Assembly: GCF_014279995.1 (NCBI RefSeq)
Contig: NZ_CP047935.1
Coordinates: forward strand, 1,151,243-1,215,242
Direction of reading: 5' to 3'
Origin: Synechococcus sp. BIOS-E4-1
GTDB lineage: Bacteria > Cyanobacteriota > Cyanobacteriia > PCC-6307 > Cyanobiaceae
Length of the DNA: 64,000 bases
Position numbers and translations under genes: made by a program
Shown here: positions 61,817-64,000 of the stretch, piece by piece
Position numbering within the stretch: position 1 is the stretch's first letter
Layout: every line of letters starts with the position of its first letter
The notes under the pieces: generated by a model
The model's database searches: none
Seen by the model: only the letters and a program-made list of their open reading frames with translations
What the model was told of the DNA's origin: nothing

Positions 61817-62574
61817 GCAAGGTATCGGGATAAACCAAACGTTTTGTTGCAGATCACACGGTTATCGCGGGTTTTCAGTGTGTCCTCACTTAGCACCTTG
61901 ATCAATTCTTGCTTTGGTTGCTCTCGGCATCATCAACAATGTCGTTAGCATCGGGAGCTTTTTAAGGCGTTTTGACGCTGAGATCCATCGGTGCCACTCG
62001 ATCTTTTTGAGGCTGAAGCAAGATGCATCAATGCCAGCAGTCAGCCAACTGCAACCCCTGGCTGCTGATGAGACGGTCAGAAAATTTTTTGTCCAAAGAC
62101 CTTGATCTGGCTTGATGGTTGAGGTCAATTCCAGGCAAGCCAAGGCAAAGCGAGCAGGCGCAGAGTCAGGTTCTGCCAAAGCGCAGGACAACCACTGCGA
62201 GGGTCTCTGGCAAGACCAGAAGGATCACCACCTGTTTCAGCGACAGTTCATCCCCTGTCCTGGAATTTCCCTTTCCATTGGCATCGCAGAGTCACAGCGT
62301 TTTCACCACGCATGCCTCGACTGGGTTTCAACAGGAAAGCTTGACCAACGGGCGCTGGCTGATCGTGATCGACGTACTGCCTCTGATCACCCGCCGGTCC
62401 CATTGGATCACGGTGGCATGTTGTGAACCTGAAGAACTGTGGTTCAGCAAGCCAACCTTCCCTCTCTTCACCCGCGGAGACGAGTCGATCTGTGCCGGTA
62501 ACCGTGGAACTGCTTGAGGACCTGTTTGGACCGGGTGGGTTGGTTCCCGGAGTCAGACTCAGCCTCTCTCGGCC
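61817..62574. other. several overlapping open frames, none convincing
   Basis: Frames at 62112-62426 (+), 62119-62517 (+) and 62248-62637 (-) overlap one another and show no motif. The region may hold eroded genes next to the decayed precursor. Confidence 0.3.
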
Positions 62575-62803
62575 ATGCAAAACCCAAACTTTTCCTCGCG
62601 AAAGTCGTGATGACACTAACCAGCCGGAAAAGCTCAAAGCCGTTCAATCAGTTGATGCAGTGGTATGAATCGCCAAAAAAGATGGTCACGAAGTTTCTGC
62701 TGGCAAACTTGTCCTATTCAGCGAAAAAGAACTAAAAGGCGTGGCTGGTGGTGGAGGTGATGCTTGTTCTGCTCAAACAGACGCGAATCTTATTTCTAGC
62801 TGA
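62575..62803 (+). pseudogene. decayed prochlorosin-type precursor
   Basis: Three pieces match a ProcA leader in order. KPKLFLAKV is in one frame, DDTNQPEKLKAVQSVDAVV in the next, then a TGA at 62665-62667, then IAKKDGHEVSAGKLVLF and EKELKGVAGG in the same frame. The core would be GGDACSAQTDANLISS. One frameshift and one nonsense change make it non-functional, unless the 3' part is used separately. Confidence 0.7.
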
Positions 62804-63171
62804 AATAAACAAAAGAATCCTTGTGATGCTGTTCGGTTGTATTGACTCACCCTGCGTAGCCGCGGCAATCGTAAGGGATTCTCAGCTGTTAAGTCACTCT
62901 CTTCAAACGATCAATGATTCATCAATGCCTGGCACGAATGAGCTCAGTTGAGCAGTAGGAGCTCAACTTGAATGGCTGATGGTGCAGGCTGTTGGTTCTC
63001 AACCCAATCAACGCTCTGAAGCTGCTCATGCGTTGTTGTGACTCGAATCTTACTGAAACCTTAAACTCAGCTGAAAAAGAGCTGGTCCGGTCTTCATCGA
63101 AATCAGGTCTTCGTTAGGTTCTTTCCAGCCAATGGCGTTACGCCTGCCTCAGTCAGGAAGGGAGCCAACCC

Positions 63172-63336
63172 ATGACCAACGAAGAGAGCACCAGTTCCAG
63201 GGATTTCATCGTTGTTGGTGGAAGACGTCGCTGGTTTTCTGTTCCAAGCAGAGATGACCGCTTCAATGAGCTTCAGCAACGAGTCGCCCAGGAACGAGAT
63301 CTAGCTATTCCTGAGCGACCATCAGACATGGGCTGA
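63172..63336 (+). CDS. small protein with IVVGGxRRWF motif
   Basis: 54 residues, MTNEESTSSRDFIVVG to ERPSDMG. Shares DFIVVGGRRRWF with the minus-strand protein at 59082. An AGGGAG ribosome-binding site precedes the ATG. Unrecognised. Confidence 0.5.
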   Translation: MTNEESTSSRDFIVVGGRRRWFSVPSRDDRFNELQQRVAQERDLAIPERPSDMG

Positions 63337-63827
63337 CAACGCTGCACCGCGTTGCTCCTCGTGTGTCGTCGAGTTCGTCACTGAAGGTGTGGAGGTGCCG
63401 GCAAGCTGGGTTCAAGCAATTGATGCCCAGCGAACGCTGAGAGTGCCGGATTAATTGCCTGGGATCAATCTTTTGATGATGCATTGATTGAGAAACTGAT
63501 CTGAACTCAAGGCACAATCTCAAGCTGAACAATTTGAAGGTGGTAGATCGATCGAGATTCGCTGTTCCCCAGCAAATCCCGTCGAAATGTACCCAGGGCA
63601 CAATTTTTGCTCGTTATGTTCAGTGTTGGAACCGTTTGAGCTCATGAGTCTCCAGGATCCATTGTGATATCGGCGATCCTTGCAGGTTTGGGGTCGATGC
63701 ACGGTCGCTAAGCACTGACGCAATGCAGCTGCCCGGTCTGAATCGAGAGATCTCGGGCCACACCATCGCTACGCTGCGGATCTGAAAACCTGATCAAATT
63801 CCGTCGTCAGCTTCTTTAAAAAAATCA
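63337..63827. other. intergenic, nothing recognised
   Basis: Open frames on the minus strand (63305-63601, 63520-63723) lack motifs. No clear RNA hairpin. Confidence 0.3.
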
Positions 63828-64000
63828 ATGTATCTCAAAACCTTCTCAAAGAGTGTTCTGCTGGTTCTTTTGACAGCTGGATTAATCGGATGTTTTGGTC
63901 GTAATCAAAAAAATATCAAAAAGATTCCGATGATGATGGATTCCAATAAAGTTCTTGCTTTGGTTGATTGTTCCAATAGCGAAGTGCAGATGGTGGACGA
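63828..64000 (+). CDS. lipoprotein, cut by window end
   Basis: 57 codons from MYLKTFSKSVLLVLL to the window edge. The lipobox LIGC predicts a lipid anchor. Asn/Lys-rich after it. Unrecognised because incomplete. Confidence 0.5.
   Translation, partial: MYLKTFSKSVLLVLLTAGLIGCFGRNQKNIKKIPMMMDSNKVLALVDCSNSEVQMVD

Noticed and set aside
62119-62637. Overlapping frames of about 130 residues on both strands
   Set aside because: Frames are mutually exclusive and none shows a motif.
1-64000. tRNA genes as integration targets, and CRISPR arrays
   Set aside because: No tRNA-like T-loop and acceptor combination was seen near the att sites or elsewhere, and no regularly spaced repeats of CRISPR type were found by eye.

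Overview
The window looks like chromosomal DNA of a marine picocyanobacterium, most likely marine Synechococcus or a close relative. The reasons are a SynFtn-type ferritin, Nif11-domain proteins, a prochlorosin-type lanthipeptide precursor, Yfr1-like and Yfr2-like small RNA loci, a cyanobacterial (SmtA/BmtA-type) metallothionein, and many very small proteins. No tRNA, rRNA or CRISPR array was seen. All assignments were made by eye from sequence and translations, with no database search.

Left flank (1-8.9 kb): a ferritin gene cut by the window edge with Fur-box-like repeats upstream, a DUF2805 protein, an SDR oxidoreductase, a cupin, an NAD-dependent epimerase-like protein, YccF, a Nif11 protein, a dienelactone hydrolase-like protein and a DUF805 membrane protein. 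Gene density falls after 6.2 kb.

Integrated element (about 8.88-31.78 kb, about 22.9 kb): it is bounded by an imperfect direct repeat of about 82 bp containing 33 identical bases, at the 3' end of a small host gene. A tyrosine integrase lies just inside the right end, an excisionase-like HTH gene lies inside the left end, and repeated GTTGCCGA arm-type motifs lie at both ends. Inside are a primase-helicase and a Dda/RecD2-like helicase, an iteron-like array of about eight copies, two HTH terminase-small-like genes, a second catalytic-domain-only recombinase, and a ribbon-helix-helix gene coupled to a full-length terminase large subunit. I see no portal, capsid or tail gene, so it resembles a phage satellite or tycheposon-like element rather than a prophage. 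Cargo includes a LysM exported protein, a cassette with four nuclease-fold proteins (GIY-YIG, PD-(D/E)XK-like, SNase, GIY-YIG), several small exported proteins, a multi-pass membrane protein and a prochlorosin-type precursor.

Middle (31.8-45 kb): a genomic-island-like stretch of small hypothetical genes, many coding for single-helix membrane peptides. It also holds a divergent pair of small RNA loci at 39.36-39.60 kb: a Yfr2-like RNA on the minus strand and a Yfr1-like RNA on the plus strand. A related pair lies at 57.1-57.35 kb and a lone Yfr1-like copy at 52.1 kb.

Right part (45-64 kb): a denser plus-strand run (PPP-family phosphatase, membrane protein, small protein, MIF tautomerase, dCTP deaminase), then Cu/Zn superoxide dismutase, a LuxR regulator with a degenerate receiver, a PAS protein, DUF427, and a metallothionein preceded by a perfect 11-bp Zur/Fur-like dyad. 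After that come DUF924, more small proteins, a NblA-like protein, a decayed prochlorosin precursor and a lipoprotein cut by the window end.
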